Shown piece by piece: positions 1-8,263 of a stretch of 64,000 nucleotides of DNA; the stretch's first letter is position 1; every line of letters starts with the position of its first letter. This DNA is from Flavobacterium profundi (GTDB taxonomy: Bacteria > Bacteroidota > Bacteroidia > Flavobacteriales > Flavobacteriaceae), in contig NZ_VDCZ01000016.1 of assembly GCF_006491645.1 (NCBI RefSeq), forward strand, positions 1-64,000, in the 5' to 3' direction. A model generated the notes under the pieces. It saw nothing but the letters and a program-made list of their open reading frames with translations, was not told the origin of the DNA and made no database searches. The position numbers and the translations under genes are program-made.

Positions 1-3
1 AAG

Positions 4-111
4 GCTTCTCGACTGCGCTCGAAGTGACAATGATTTACTTTAATGGATAGTGTTATATATTGGTTTTATTGATATTGTAAAAAAAGCTTCTCGACTGCGC
101 TCGAAGTGACA
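4..111. repeat. Two head-to-tail copies of a 26-nt interspersed repeat
   Basis: Two identical 26-nt copies (4-29 and 86-111) begin GCTTCTCGACTGCGC and end CTCGAAGTGACA. Each contains the short dyad TCGA-N6-TCGA, and CTTC/GAAG at the ends can also pair. The two copies start 82 nt apart in the same orientation, separated by AT-rich sequence that has a diverged counterpart at 917-956. Four more copies lie at 684-1026. Short GC-richer dyad repeats of this style are common between genes in flavobacterial genomes. There is no transposase here. Confidence 0.85.
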
Positions 112-167
112 AGTTTGCTTGTACTTGAATTGGATAAAGAGTAGTTAAAATTAGGGTTCATAAAGCT

Positions 168-581
168 TTATTTTCCTGCAGTTTCTTTAAATTTTTCGAT
201 ATCTAAATAGAGGATGCACCAACGGTGACCGTTTTCATCTTCAATATTTCTGCCTTGCATGAATGTTTCTGTAATAGCTGGGAAGATTTCTTTTCCACCT
301 GCTTTTAACGCTTTTTCAATACTTAGATGCATCATTTCGATGGTATCAACTGGTAGGGTGAATGTAACTTGTGGAAGTGTTTTTGTATTGGAGAGTGTTT
401 CGGTTGAATTGGAAAAAAACATTTCGTGGGTTTGTAACATGATATAGATGTGTGCTCCCCAAGTCATGCATTTTTGATTTTCAAATGTGAATAATGGGTT
501 TGTTATACAGCCTAATTGTGTATAAAAGTGCACCGCTGCTGCTGTGTTTTTTACTGGTAAATTGATAAAGATTTGTTTCAT
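168..581 (-). CDS. VOC superfamily (glyoxalase/bleomycin-resistance fold) protein
   Basis: A 137-residue protein of the size of a single VOC-domain polypeptide, with paired beta-alpha-beta-beta-beta modules. The N-terminal INLPVKNTAAAVHFYTQLG is the usual first strand and helix, and the C-terminal segment around GRNIEDENGHRWCILYLD gives the last strands with their D-x-x-G-x-x-W pattern. The subgroup is PhnB/extradiol-dioxygenase-like proteins of unknown substrate; many bind a metal and act on small molecules or bind drugs. The ATG start follows an A-rich leader. It stands alone, flanked on both sides by copies of the interspersed repeat. Substrate cannot be inferred. Confidence 0.85.
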   Translation of the reverse strand: MKQIFINLPVKNTAAAVHFYTQLGCITNPLFTFENQKCMTWGAHIYIMLQTHEMFFSNSTETLSNTKTLPQVTFTLPVDTIEMMHLSIEKALKAGGKEIFPAITETFMQGRNIEDENGHRWCILYLDIEKFKETAGK

Positions 582-683
582 TTTATTCCTTTTATAAAAA
601 AATAAAGATACCGTTTCTTTGAATTATCCAACAATATGGAATGCGACAATAGGAGGAGGTGTTTGAGACAAAAGGTTTTGATG

Positions 684-1026
684 GCTTCTCGACTGCGCTC
701 GAATTGACAATGTTGTGGTTGAAGTGTTATAATTAAAAAATATCTGTTAGATTTGATAGATCAGTTTGATTGCAATAAAGGGGTGTTTAGGTTATCGATA
801 CATTTTTATTCCATTGCATTCCATAAAAACACTCGAACTGAAGGATGGTGGATTTGTTATTGTTTTAGAATAGCTTCTCGACTGCGCTCGAAGTGACACT
901 GGTGTGGTTGCAGTTATAGTGCTATATATTGATTTACTGATATTATTAATAAAAAAGCTTCTCGACTGCGCTCGAAGTGACAGGTCGTTTTTTTAAATAA
1001 GGCTTCTCGACTGCGCTCGAAGTGAC
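684..1026. repeat. Four further copies of the 26-nt repeat in a 513-nt intergenic region
   Basis: The gap between the VOC and AHSA1 genes (582-1094) holds no credible gene. It carries four repeat copies, all in the same orientation as the pair at the left end: 684-709 (one substitution, GAATTGACA for GAAGTGACA), 873-898, 957-982 and 1002-1026 (last base changed). Copies at 873 and 957 start 84 nt apart, nearly the 82-nt spacing of the first pair, and their intervening sequence resembles that of the first pair, so a larger composite unit appears to have been duplicated. The rest of the gap is AT-rich. Confidence 0.85.
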
Positions 1027-1033
1027 CTAATTG

Positions 1034-1070
1034 AAAACCATCTGTCAAAACAAATTTTGCAGATGGTTTT
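1034..1070 (-). terminator. Hairpin terminator downstream of the AHSA1 gene
   Basis: The arms AAAACCATCTG and CAGATGGTTTT pair, and after a one-base bulge CAAAA pairs with TTTTG, leaving a CAAA loop. It lies 24 nt past the stop codon of the minus-strand gene to its right. The U-tract is short, as in many Bacteroidota terminators. Confidence 0.7.
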
Positions 1071-1094
1071 GAATAGGATTGCTGCAATCTTTGC

Positions 1095-1586
1095 TTATTT
1101 CAAGGATTGGATTAATTGTTCTAAGTTGGCCAAACTTGCGTTGAAACCTTCTTTGAAGCCCATTTCAATCATTCGTTCCATACGTTCTAAAGATTCGTTG
1201 TAAATGGTGATTACCACTGTTGTTCTTCCCTGTTCTTCTGTAAAAGTGAAATCCCAATCGGAGCCTGTTGGAGCAGGATTTTCATCTTTATCGGCAAACG
1301 TATTGAAGAATTGAAAATTGGTTTTTGGAGTAATGGATTTGTATTGTTGAATGATCCAACCTTCTTGACCGTCTGGGCTAACCATAGCATAGAAGCGTTT
1401 GCCACCTTCGGTAAAATTCATGTATTTGGTTTTTGCTTGAAAAGGAGCTGGTGCTACCCATTGATCTAAGAGTTCGGCTTTGGTAAAAGCATCCCAAACC
1501 AAATTTAAATTTGCATCAAATTCTCTAGTGATGTAAACGGTTTGTGCTTTTTTATCTACGGTAAAATCAAATTTTAATGTACTCAT
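1095..1586 (-). CDS. SRPBCC/AHSA1-domain protein
   Basis: A 163-residue protein with the Aha1-C-terminal-like (AHSA1) fold. The helix-grip motif begins ITREFDANLNLVWDAFTKAE, followed by LLDQWVAPAPF, then DWDFTFTEEQGRTTVVI, and it closes with the long C-terminal helix containing EMGFKEGFNASLANLEQL. Such proteins form a hydrophobic cavity; they are widespread in Bacteroidota, usually of unknown ligand, and often lie in stress or ArsR-linked loci. It is monocistronic here, with its own promoter candidate upstream and a hairpin downstream. The assignment to the superfamily is solid; a specific function is not. Confidence 0.88.
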   Translation of the reverse strand: MSTLKFDFTVDKKAQTVYITREFDANLNLVWDAFTKAELLDQWVAPAPFQAKTKYMNFTEGGKRFYAMVSPDGQEGWIIQQYKSITPKTNFQFFNTFADKDENPAPTGSDWDFTFTEEQGRTTVVITIYNESLERMERMIEMGFKEGFNASLANLEQLIQSLK

Positions 1587-1674
1587 TTTTTGTCTTTTAA
1601 GGATTAAAATTACTATTTTCTTATTTCAATTGATTTATTTATAAATACAAAACAAATACGAAACTATTTGGTTG

Positions 1675-1705
1675 CAAATATATGTGCAACTTTTTGGTTT
1701 CGCAA
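1675..1705 (-). promoter_or_regulatory. Bacteroidota-type promoter for the AHSA1 gene
   Basis: On the minus strand a TTG (1705-1703) is followed after 20 nt by TATATTTG (1682-1675), which fits the flavobacterial consensus TTG-N17-23-TAnnTTTG. Transcription would start near 1668, giving a leader of about 80 nt. The call rests on sequence match only. Confidence 0.55.
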
Positions 1706-1838
1706 ATATTTTTGAATATTTTTTTGGGTTAGGGTCTAATTTATAGAGAATTAAAGTTTTTCTAAATCGGATAAAATGGAGTAGTTAAAGCCTGTATAAA
1801 TATAGTAATGTAAAGAGGTAGTTGCAAGAAATTATATT

Positions 1839-3173
1839 TTACAAAATCCCTCTTGCTTTAATTTCTAGGTATTTATTAATAGTATCTAAAGTTAGATTTT
1901 CCGGTTGGGTTAACACCGAATAAATACCATATTTTCTTAGTTCGTTTACGATAAGTCTTTTTTCGAAAGCAAACTTTTCAGCAATTACTTTGTCATAAAT
2001 TTCTTGAACCGTTTCTGCTTTTTTCTCAATTAAATCATTGAGTTCGGTATTGTTAAAAAAGACAACTACAAGCAAATGATTTTTAGCAATTCCTTTTAAA
2101 TAGGGTAATTGACGGTGTAAAGCGTCTAAGGTTTCAAAATTGGTATACAACATAATCAAACTGCGGTGGTTGATATGCTTTTTGATGTCGACGTAGAGTC
2201 TGCTATAATCGCTTTCGAAGAAATCGGTTTTAATGTTGTACAGACTTTCCATAATGTTTTGCATTTGGTTTTGTCTCTTTTCGGCAACTACACGATTTTC
2301 TACTTTTTTTGAAAAGGCAAACATACCCGCTTTGTCTTGCTTTTTGATAATTACATTGGATAAAACCAACGTTGCATTAATCGCATAATCTAATAAGCTT
2401 AGACCGTTAAAAGGCATTTTCATTACACGACCTTTATCGATGACCATGTATACATTTTGCGATTTTTCATCCTGAAATTGATTCACCATTAATTGGTTGC
2501 GTTTGGCAGTTGCTTTCCAGTTAATGGTACGAATATCATCCCCTTGGACATATTCTTTAATTTGCTCGAATTCCATGGTATGCCCAATACGTCTGATTTT
2601 TTTCAAACCATATTGAAACAAATGATTGGAAAAAGCCATTAAATCATACTTGCGTAATTGAATGTAAGAAGGGTAAGTAGGCACCATTTCATCTTTACTG
2701 AAGGTATATCTTTTAGCAACCAAGCCAAGTGGCGAGCTCGCATAGAAATTAACACTTCCAAAAAAGTATTCCCCACGTGCTGTAGGTCTTAAAAAATATT
2801 GGTATTCATCGTTCGATGCGGCTTTTATTTTTCGCTTAACTTCAAAATTACGTTGTTGAAACTGGGTTGGTATTTCATCAATAATTTTAGCTTGTATGGG
2901 AAATGTATATTTGTTCTTGATTTTAATTACGATGGGATTTTCATCACCATTGGATAATTTTTCAGGAGTACTTCTCGTCGCTTCAATTTTGTTACCAAAA
3001 CCAAAGAGTAAGAGTATGTCAATAAGGAAGAATACCAATAAGACAAATAGTAGGTACCAACACGCATTGTACAGACTTGGAAACAAATAGGAAACAACAA
3101 ATAGGGTAATGATACCCATAAGGCAATAAAAAAGGAAATTATTGAGATACAGTTGTTTTAGGAATTGTTTCAT
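1839..3173 (-). CDS. DUF58 domain-containing membrane protein
   Basis: A 444-residue protein with two closely spaced N-terminal membrane segments (about residues 13-32 and 36-57), an extracytoplasmic beta-rich region, and then the DUF58 core with the typical DDIRTINWKATAKRNQLMV stretch and a von Willebrand A-like half following NVYMVIDKGR. DUF58 proteins are regularly encoded beside MoxR ATPases, which are thought to remodel them; the pair is implicated in envelope stability and stress tolerance in several bacteria. It is the last gene of the minus-strand MoxR cluster, 39 nt past the MoxR stop codon, so it is probably co-transcribed. The specific client or ligand is unknown. Confidence 0.92.
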   Translation of the reverse strand: MKQFLKQLYLNNFLFYCLMGIITLFVVSYLFPSLYNACWYLLFVLLVFFLIDILLLFGFGNKIEATRSTPEKLSNGDENPIVIKIKNKYTFPIQAKIIDEIPTQFQQRNFEVKRKIKAASNDEYQYFLRPTARGEYFFGSVNFYASSPLGLVAKRYTFSKDEMVPTYPSYIQLRKYDLMAFSNHLFQYGLKKIRRIGHTMEFEQIKEYVQGDDIRTINWKATAKRNQLMVNQFQDEKSQNVYMVIDKGRVMKMPFNGLSLLDYAINATLVLSNVIIKKQDKAGMFAFSKKVENRVVAEKRQNQMQNIMESLYNIKTDFFESDYSRLYVDIKKHINHRSLIMLYTNFETLDALHRQLPYLKGIAKNHLLVVVFFNNTELNDLIEKKAETVQEIYDKVIAEKFAFEKRLIVNELRKYGIYSVLTQPENLTLDTINKYLEIKARGIL

Positions 3174-3212
3174 GGGAACTAGTACTGTGTTTTTCTAATT
3201 TGTGAGCCTTTA

Positions 3213-4313
3213 TTATCTAGGAATTTCTACAGAATCGATAATTTGTTTGATGATTACCGTACTTGTAACCCCTTCCATTTCACGTTCTGGAGTAACTACT
3301 ACACGGTGTTGTAACACAGGAATAGCAGCTTCTTTGATATCTTCTGGTGTTACAAAATCACGGTTTTTAAGAGCAGCAAAACCTTTTGCAGCATTTAAAA
3401 TAGCTATCGAAGCTCTAGGAGAAGCCCCTAAATATAAGAATGGATTTTCTCTAGTGTTTAGGACAATTTTAGCGATATATTCGACTAAATGAGGCTCAAT
3501 TAAAATTTGTTTCACTAAGCTTTGGAAGTGCAGTATATTACTCTTCTCAATCACTTTTACAATGGCTGCTAATTTATCGTTGTTTTGCAATTCGTTTTCT
3601 TTTTGAAGAATGGCAATTTCTTCTTGAAGGTTTGGATATCCAATATCTATTTTAAATAAGAAACGATCTAGTTGAGCTTCGGGTAAACGGTAAGTTCCTT
3701 CTTGTTCTATTGGGTTTTGTGTAGCAATAACTAAGAAAGGTAAGTCTAGTGAATAAGTAGTACCATCTGCAGTAATTTGACGTTCTTCCATAACTTCGAA
3801 AAGTGCAGCTTGTGTTTTTGCAGGAGCACGGTTGATTTCGTCAATAAGTACAAAGTTAGAAAATATAGGTCCTTTTTTAAATTCGAAAGTTGTTTTAGCT
3901 AAATCGAAAACAGAAGTACCAATAATATCCGATGGCATTAAATCGGGTGTAAACTGAATACGGCTAAAATCCAGACTTAAGGTTCTAGAAAGTAATTTGG
4001 CAGTTATGGTTTTGGCTACCCCAGGAACCCCTTCTAAAAGTACGTGACCATTTGAAAGTATGGCTACCAATAATTGGTCAATCATTTTAGATTGTCCCAC
4101 AATAACTTTTGCAATTTCAGCTTTTACTTGATCTACGCTATGTTGTAAAGGAGTTAAATCCAAACGCGTTTTAAAATTGAGATCGTCAGTAGCTGCTTCA
4201 TTAGCCATAGGATTCGTTTGTTCCATCGTATGTTCAGCAGCTTGCTCCATTTGAGATTCACTGTTGTGCTCGTTTACACTTTGGTTTTCTGGGTTTTCAA
4301 AATTATTTTCCAT
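3213..4313 (-). CDS. MoxR family AAA+ ATPase
   Basis: A 366-residue AAA+ protein. Walker A is GVPGVAKT (residues 95-102) and Walker B VLIDE (155-159); sensor 1 is in VIATQNPIEQEGTYRLPEAQLDR and sensor 2 in GASPRASIAIL. The charged, low-complexity N-terminus (residues 1-45) is typical of flavobacterial MoxR proteins. I placed the start at MENNFENPEN; an in-frame ATG 57 nt upstream would add a basic, strand-like stretch that is unlikely to be translated. MoxR ATPases act as chaperones for VWA or DUF58 partners, and a DUF58 gene follows directly. Upstream lie DUF4350, DUF4129, a membrane protein and SpoIIM genes in one probable operon. Confidence 0.93.
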   Translation of the reverse strand: MENNFENPENQSVNEHNSESQMEQAAEHTMEQTNPMANEAATDDLNFKTRLDLTPLQHSVDQVKAEIAKVIVGQSKMIDQLLVAILSNGHVLLEGVPGVAKTITAKLLSRTLSLDFSRIQFTPDLMPSDIIGTSVFDLAKTTFEFKKGPIFSNFVLIDEINRAPAKTQAALFEVMEERQITADGTTYSLDLPFLVIATQNPIEQEGTYRLPEAQLDRFLFKIDIGYPNLQEEIAILQKENELQNNDKLAAIVKVIEKSNILHFQSLVKQILIEPHLVEYIAKIVLNTRENPFLYLGASPRASIAILNAAKGFAALKNRDFVTPEDIKEAAIPVLQHRVVVTPEREMEGVTSTVIIKQIIDSVEIPR

Positions 4314-4377
4314 ATGGTTTCTTTTACTTATTCTTCTTTTTTTGAACTTTAATGTAAGAATTAAAGCCATTGTTATT

Positions 4378-5556
4378 TTATAAATTTAGTTTTTCTAATG
4401 CTTTATTAAAAGCAATTAAATCATTTTCAGAACTGTCTAGCTGATTTCTATATTTTTTTATCAAATGAATTACAGCTTCAATTTCTGCTTTATTTTTTCC
4501 TGTTTTTTGATGCAAACGATTGACAAACGATTCATTTAAATCGAAAGTATCAATTAGGTATTCATTGCGTATTTTTTCTAAAAAGAATTTGATTTTTTTA
4601 GAGATGATGTCGTGATGATTTCCTTCTTGATAGTATAAATTTCCTATGGTTTTAGTAAAATCTACAGTCGTATTTTTTAACGGTTCTACGATAGGAATGA
4701 CACGCTGTTTTCTTTTGGCATTGAAGAACATGAAAACCAGCAGACTGATAATGGCAATTTTCCAAGCATAATTTAAAGCAGGCTGATTAAAAATATACCC
4801 CATTTTATCTTTAATTTGATCTCGAGTTCCTTCTAAGTACCAAAATATTTTAGGATCTTCAATATGCGAAAGGACCTCTTCAGCATATTTATAATTGTCT
4901 TTTTTGAGCAAATAATAATTGGTAAATGCAACCGGTTGTGTGTGTAAATAAAAATAACCATTTACATGAGGAATTCGGATGAAGTTAACCAAACTGTCCT
5001 CATCTTTGGTTTTTTGATACCCTAAAATTGCTGTTCGAGTGGAATCAAAATGACTAAAATAAACATTATCTGTTCCTTTCAGATAACTATATTCTTTTCC
5101 TTTATCAGTTGATAAATACAAAGAGTCGGCATAGATATTGCTATAGGAATAATTGAAATCTAATGTATCTCTAAATTTAATAGGAAAGCTACTAGCACTT
5201 ACAAAAGCAGTATTACCATGAGATACAAAGTAGAGTAGTTCTTGAGCCGATTCATCATCTAAATTAGACATTCCATCAATGTATAAAACAGTTCCTTGAG
5301 TGGTATAAGTTGTATCTTGATAAGAAAACTGATCATCTAAAAACTCATAAGGAGTTTCACCAAAACGTGTGATGCTTTGGAACTGAAACAACGTATCTAT
5401 TTCTTTATTTAATACGAATAGTCCGAATGGAATTTTATCTTTAACACTAAAAGTTGGGTTCCAGTTTATGGGTTTCGGTTTGTTTGCGTCAATGGTAATT
5501 ATTCCAATTAGAATAAGTACTAGAATGAAGACATATATTTTAATACTTTTCGGCAT
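4378..5556 (-). CDS. DUF4350 domain-containing membrane protein
   Basis: A 392-residue protein with an N-terminal membrane anchor (about residues 6-23), an extracytoplasmic domain of about 240 residues, a second membrane segment near ALNYAWKIAIISLLVFMFF (about 259-279), and a cytoplasmic helical tail. The extracytoplasmic part fits DUF4350, a Rossmann-like domain related to glutamine-amidotransferase folds, with the strand/loop around GMSNLDDESAQELLYFVSHG. This family recurs in MoxR/DUF58/DUF4129 clusters. The start is two nt past the upstream stop, which supports translation coupling. The biochemical role is unknown. Confidence 0.85.
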   Translation of the reverse strand: MPKSIKIYVFILVLILIGIITIDANKPKPINWNPTFSVKDKIPFGLFVLNKEIDTLFQFQSITRFGETPYEFLDDQFSYQDTTYTTQGTVLYIDGMSNLDDESAQELLYFVSHGNTAFVSASSFPIKFRDTLDFNYSYSNIYADSLYLSTDKGKEYSYLKGTDNVYFSHFDSTRTAILGYQKTKDEDSLVNFIRIPHVNGYFYLHTQPVAFTNYYLLKKDNYKYAEEVLSHIEDPKIFWYLEGTRDQIKDKMGYIFNQPALNYAWKIAIISLLVFMFFNAKRKQRVIPIVEPLKNTTVDFTKTIGNLYYQEGNHHDIISKKIKFFLEKIRNEYLIDTFDLNESFVNRLHQKTGKNKAEIEAVIHLIKKYRNQLDSSENDLIAFNKALEKLNL

Positions 5557-5558
5557 AA

Positions 5559-6356
5559 TTACTTATTTGCAATTGCTTTTTCAAAAGCTTTTTCAGCTTT
5601 AGAAAAATCGGTTTCATTAATTTCAAATTCTCCGTACCAACTATACTCATAGATATAGGATAAATATTTGAAATTTTCTTTAAGTGTTGGAGATTGAATT
5701 TCGTATAAATAATCGGAATTGGTTTTTTCAATGTCCCACTCAATAATTTCTTTATCGGATAACGATTTTAGCAACCATAAATAATAATAACGAATGGTTA
5801 ATCGATATTCCTTGTTAGCTTTTGACTGCTGAATGATTTCTTTAAAATCGATGGTATGAATGTTTTCTTCGACCATTTCAGAAACCATGATTTTCTTTTT
5901 ATTTTTAGAGAAAACCCATTGTCCTTCTTTATTGATGATTAATCGAACAATTAAATAAATCACAAAACCGATAATGATAAAGGCTATGATTTTCATAAAA
6001 ATCTCAAAGCCAGTGAGTGTATTATCTACGTCTCTAAAATCGAATAAGCGACTAAAAAAATCTTCAATGGCTTTCCAAAAACGATCCCAAGCCGTTTGAT
6101 TTTTAGAATCGATTATAGTTTCATATTGATATTCTTTGGATTGATAACGTTCTTTAAACTTTGGGTCAAAATGTTTTGGAGTAGTTTCCCATGTATCTTC
6201 CAATATATCTTCTGTATAATATAAGGAGTCTATAGGTGTTGCTAAAACATTTTCTGTTGTCGAAAGGGTATCAGAATAGATTACCGATTGCGAATAACAG
6301 CAAAGGGAAAACAGCAGGAAGAGTATGTAACGTATTTTATTCACTGTCAGATCCAA
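5559..6356 (-). CDS. DUF4129 domain-containing protein
   Basis: A 265-residue protein with an N-terminal hydrophobic signal (residues 8-22), an acidic extracytoplasmic linker, one transmembrane helix near IFMKIIAFIIIGFVIYLIVRLI (about 120-141), and a cytoplasmic helical domain. The C-terminal part (RLTIRYYYLWLLKSLSDKE, then Y-x-Y-x-W-Y-G-E-F) is the DUF4129 signature region. Its start overlaps the end of the upstream membrane-protein gene by 20 nt, so the two are almost certainly translated from one message. DUF4129 proteins accompany MoxR systems in Actinobacteria and Bacteroidota; no enzyme activity is established. Confidence 0.85.
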   Translation of the reverse strand: MDLTVNKIRYILFLLFSLCCYSQSVIYSDTLSTTENVLATPIDSLYYTEDILEDTWETTPKHFDPKFKERYQSKEYQYETIIDSKNQTAWDRFWKAIEDFFSRLFDFRDVDNTLTGFEIFMKIIAFIIIGFVIYLIVRLIINKEGQWVFSKNKKKIMVSEMVEENIHTIDFKEIIQQSKANKEYRLTIRYYYLWLLKSLSDKEIIEWDIEKTNSDYLYEIQSPTLKENFKYLSYIYEYSWYGEFEINETDFSKAEKAFEKAIANK

Positions 6357-7278
6357 TTAAATCAATATCGCTTTTGATTGAAATATTTTCTTTTTCATCT
6401 GTAAGACTATAATAGATGATACCTTGATTTATAAAAATAAGATTTTGCAAGGTATAATTACAAATAGTCGCAATTACTAAAACAGCCGAAACAAGTATGC
6501 TCATCGTAGAAAAAGTTTCTTCCTGATTCACTTGTGGATTTACATTCGTAAAAATACCAAATATGCCTATTAAGTAAGGTACCATGGTAATTGCAGAATA
6601 AATGATATAATAGATAAGATACATAATCATTGTGGAACCTACTATAGGCCAAAATTTTGATTTCAGCAGTTCAAATCCGTTACCAACCGATTTTAAATAA
6701 TCGTTTTCTGTAGAAATATAATCATAATAGCTTAATTTAATCCAGCTGAAAAGGACAGGAATTAGTATTATTAATAAAGGAATTCCAATTATAATAATAC
6801 TTAATAAAATAAGAAGTGTTACTGTTATGGCTATTATCGGAAGAAAAACTAAAATAGAAGCTAGAAAAAACAATATTGTCTTCCCTAATTTTTCTTTCAT
6901 AATTTGAAAAATATGTTGTGTAGTAATGTCACTTTTAGTACTAACTAATTTTAAATAGCTAATAGGAAAAGAATAGCTCACAAAACTGATAAAAAGGATT
7001 GCAAAAAAAGAAATTATTCCTAAAAAAATAAACAAAGGAATATTACTCATTAAATCATTTAAAAGTTGGTTTTCACCAAATTTTTGAGTATTAACAGATG
7101 AAAAAAGAGCGTCCATATAAACTTTCATAGCAAAATAGATGCATACTACTAAAATGAGTAACAACGGACCGTTGATAATAAAATAATTTTTAAAATAGTT
7201 TTTTCCTTCTATTTTTAAGAAAGCAAAAGTGTCGCTTATGAATTCGCTAAAACCTCTTTTTTTGTATAATTGAAACAT
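6337..7278 (-). CDS. Polytopic membrane protein of the MoxR cluster
   Basis: A 313-residue hydrophobic protein with about six predicted membrane helices: residues 35-52, 80-104, 130-155, 157-178, 205-232 and 246-270. The first, FIINGPLLLILVVCIYFAMK, is preceded by a short cytoplasmic amphipathic N-terminus. It has the look of glycerophosphodiester phosphodiesterase-type membrane domains or DUF4013-like proteins, but I see no catalytic residues. It starts one nt past the stop of the SpoIIM-family gene and overlaps the next gene. It is a conserved but uncharacterised member of this cluster in Bacteroidota, perhaps scaffolding the other membrane subunits. Confidence 0.75.
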   Translation of the reverse strand: MFQLYKKRGFSEFISDTFAFLKIEGKNYFKNYFIINGPLLLILVVCIYFAMKVYMDALFSSVNTQKFGENQLLNDLMSNIPLFIFLGIISFFAILFISFVSYSFPISYLKLVSTKSDITTQHIFQIMKEKLGKTILFFLASILVFLPIIAITVTLLILLSIIIIGIPLLIILIPVLFSWIKLSYYDYISTENDYLKSVGNGFELLKSKFWPIVGSTMIMYLIYYIIYSAITMVPYLIGIFGIFTNVNPQVNQEETFSTMSILVSAVLVIATICNYTLQNLIFINQGIIYYSLTDEKENISIKSDIDLIGSDSE

Positions 7279-7279
7279 A

Positions 7280-8242
7280 TTATTTTTTAACTTTTTTATG
7301 TACGATAAAAGGATAAATTAAATAGTAAAAACTAATTAATCCTAAAGTGGTAAGAATAATTCCAACACTTAAAAAATGAGGCATATCTATGGAATAACGA
7401 GTGATAAAACCCTCTAAAAAACCAGCCATAATCGTAAATGGCATAGTACTTAAAAATATTTTAAAGGTATTTTTAAACCCAATTTTAAAAGAATTAAAAC
7501 GAGAAAAGGTCTTTGGAAATAAGATGCTAGCACCTAATGCAAAACCAGCACCTGCTTCTATAATCATTGCAAAAATCTCCATAGAACCATGAATCCAGAT
7601 TCCTCTAACGCTTTCCCAAAATACATTTTCATTATAAAACATAGTTTGAAAAGCGCCAAGCATAATACAATTTTGTATCAAAATATAAAAAGTTCCTATA
7701 CCTATAAAAATTCCTGAAAAATAAGATAGAGCGCCTACTTTTAAATTGTTCCAAGTAATACCAATATAACTACCCCAATTACTACCACTTTTATAAACGG
7801 CTACAGGATTTCCATCTTTGATGTTCTCTAACGACATATTCACATAATCGTCTGTTAAAACAAGTCGCGCAAAAGTGTCATCTTGTAACGTTGAAATTAC
7901 TCCAATAGAAGTTAAAATAGTAAAAAAGATAAAAGCATATAAAATATACCTTCTGTACTCATAAACGACAAGCGGAACTTCTGTTTTAAAAAAATATAAG
8001 AAACGATTACTATCTTCTCTTTTTGTTTTATAAATTTTTTGGTAGGTTTGCGAAGCTAAATAATTTAGATAAACCACAGTCTTACTTTTAGAATAGTAAG
8101 TTTGAGCATAAGCCAAATCATTCACCAAATGAATGTATAAATTGGCCAATTCATCTGGATTTTTTTTAGTTTTACCAAAAATAGCTTGTTCAAATTCAAG
8201 CCATTTTTCTTTATTTTGCTTAATAAATGCTACTTCTCTCAT
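7280..8242 (-). CDS. Stage II sporulation protein M (SpoIIM) family protein
   Basis: A 320-residue membrane protein. The first ~100 residues are soluble and helical (FIKQNKEKWLEFEQAI is the conserved opening of this family), followed by about six helices. SpoIIM-family motifs include the stretch NNLKVGALSYFSGIFIGIGT and GIWIHGSMEIFAMIIEAGAGF, whose H-x-x-x-E pattern is characteristic. In Bacillus SpoIIM works with SpoIID and SpoIIP in septal peptidoglycan remodelling; the flavobacterial members occur with MoxR/RDD genes in non-sporulating cells, so the sporulation name says nothing of function here. It is the first gene of the minus-strand operon, divergent from the RDD gene with only 21 nt between start codons. 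Confidence 0.9.
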   Translation of the reverse strand: MREVAFIKQNKEKWLEFEQAIFGKTKKNPDELANLYIHLVNDLAYAQTYYSKSKTVVYLNYLASQTYQKIYKTKREDSNRFLYFFKTEVPLVVYEYRRYILYAFIFFTILTSIGVISTLQDDTFARLVLTDDYVNMSLENIKDGNPVAVYKSGSNWGSYIGITWNNLKVGALSYFSGIFIGIGTFYILIQNCIMLGAFQTMFYNENVFWESVRGIWIHGSMEIFAMIIEAGAGFALGASILFPKTFSRFNSFKIGFKNTFKIFLSTMPFTIMAGFLEGFITRYSIDMPHFLSVGIILTTLGLISFYYLIYPFIVHKKVKK

Positions 8243-8263
8243 GAGGTGCTAAAATAAAAAAAT

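Noticed and set aside
4..1026. CRISPR array
   Set aside because: The six repeats have uneven spacing (45 to about 570 nt), a gene lies between them, and the spacers share sequence with one another. No cas genes.
4314..4370. N-terminal extension of the MoxR protein starting MALILTLKFKK
   Set aside because: It adds a basic, strand-like stretch unlike MoxR N-termini, and a normal acidic start (MENNFENPEN) follows.
5540..5743. Minus-strand frame of 67 residues
   Set aside because: Lies entirely over the end of the DUF4129 gene in another frame, with no start signal or family.
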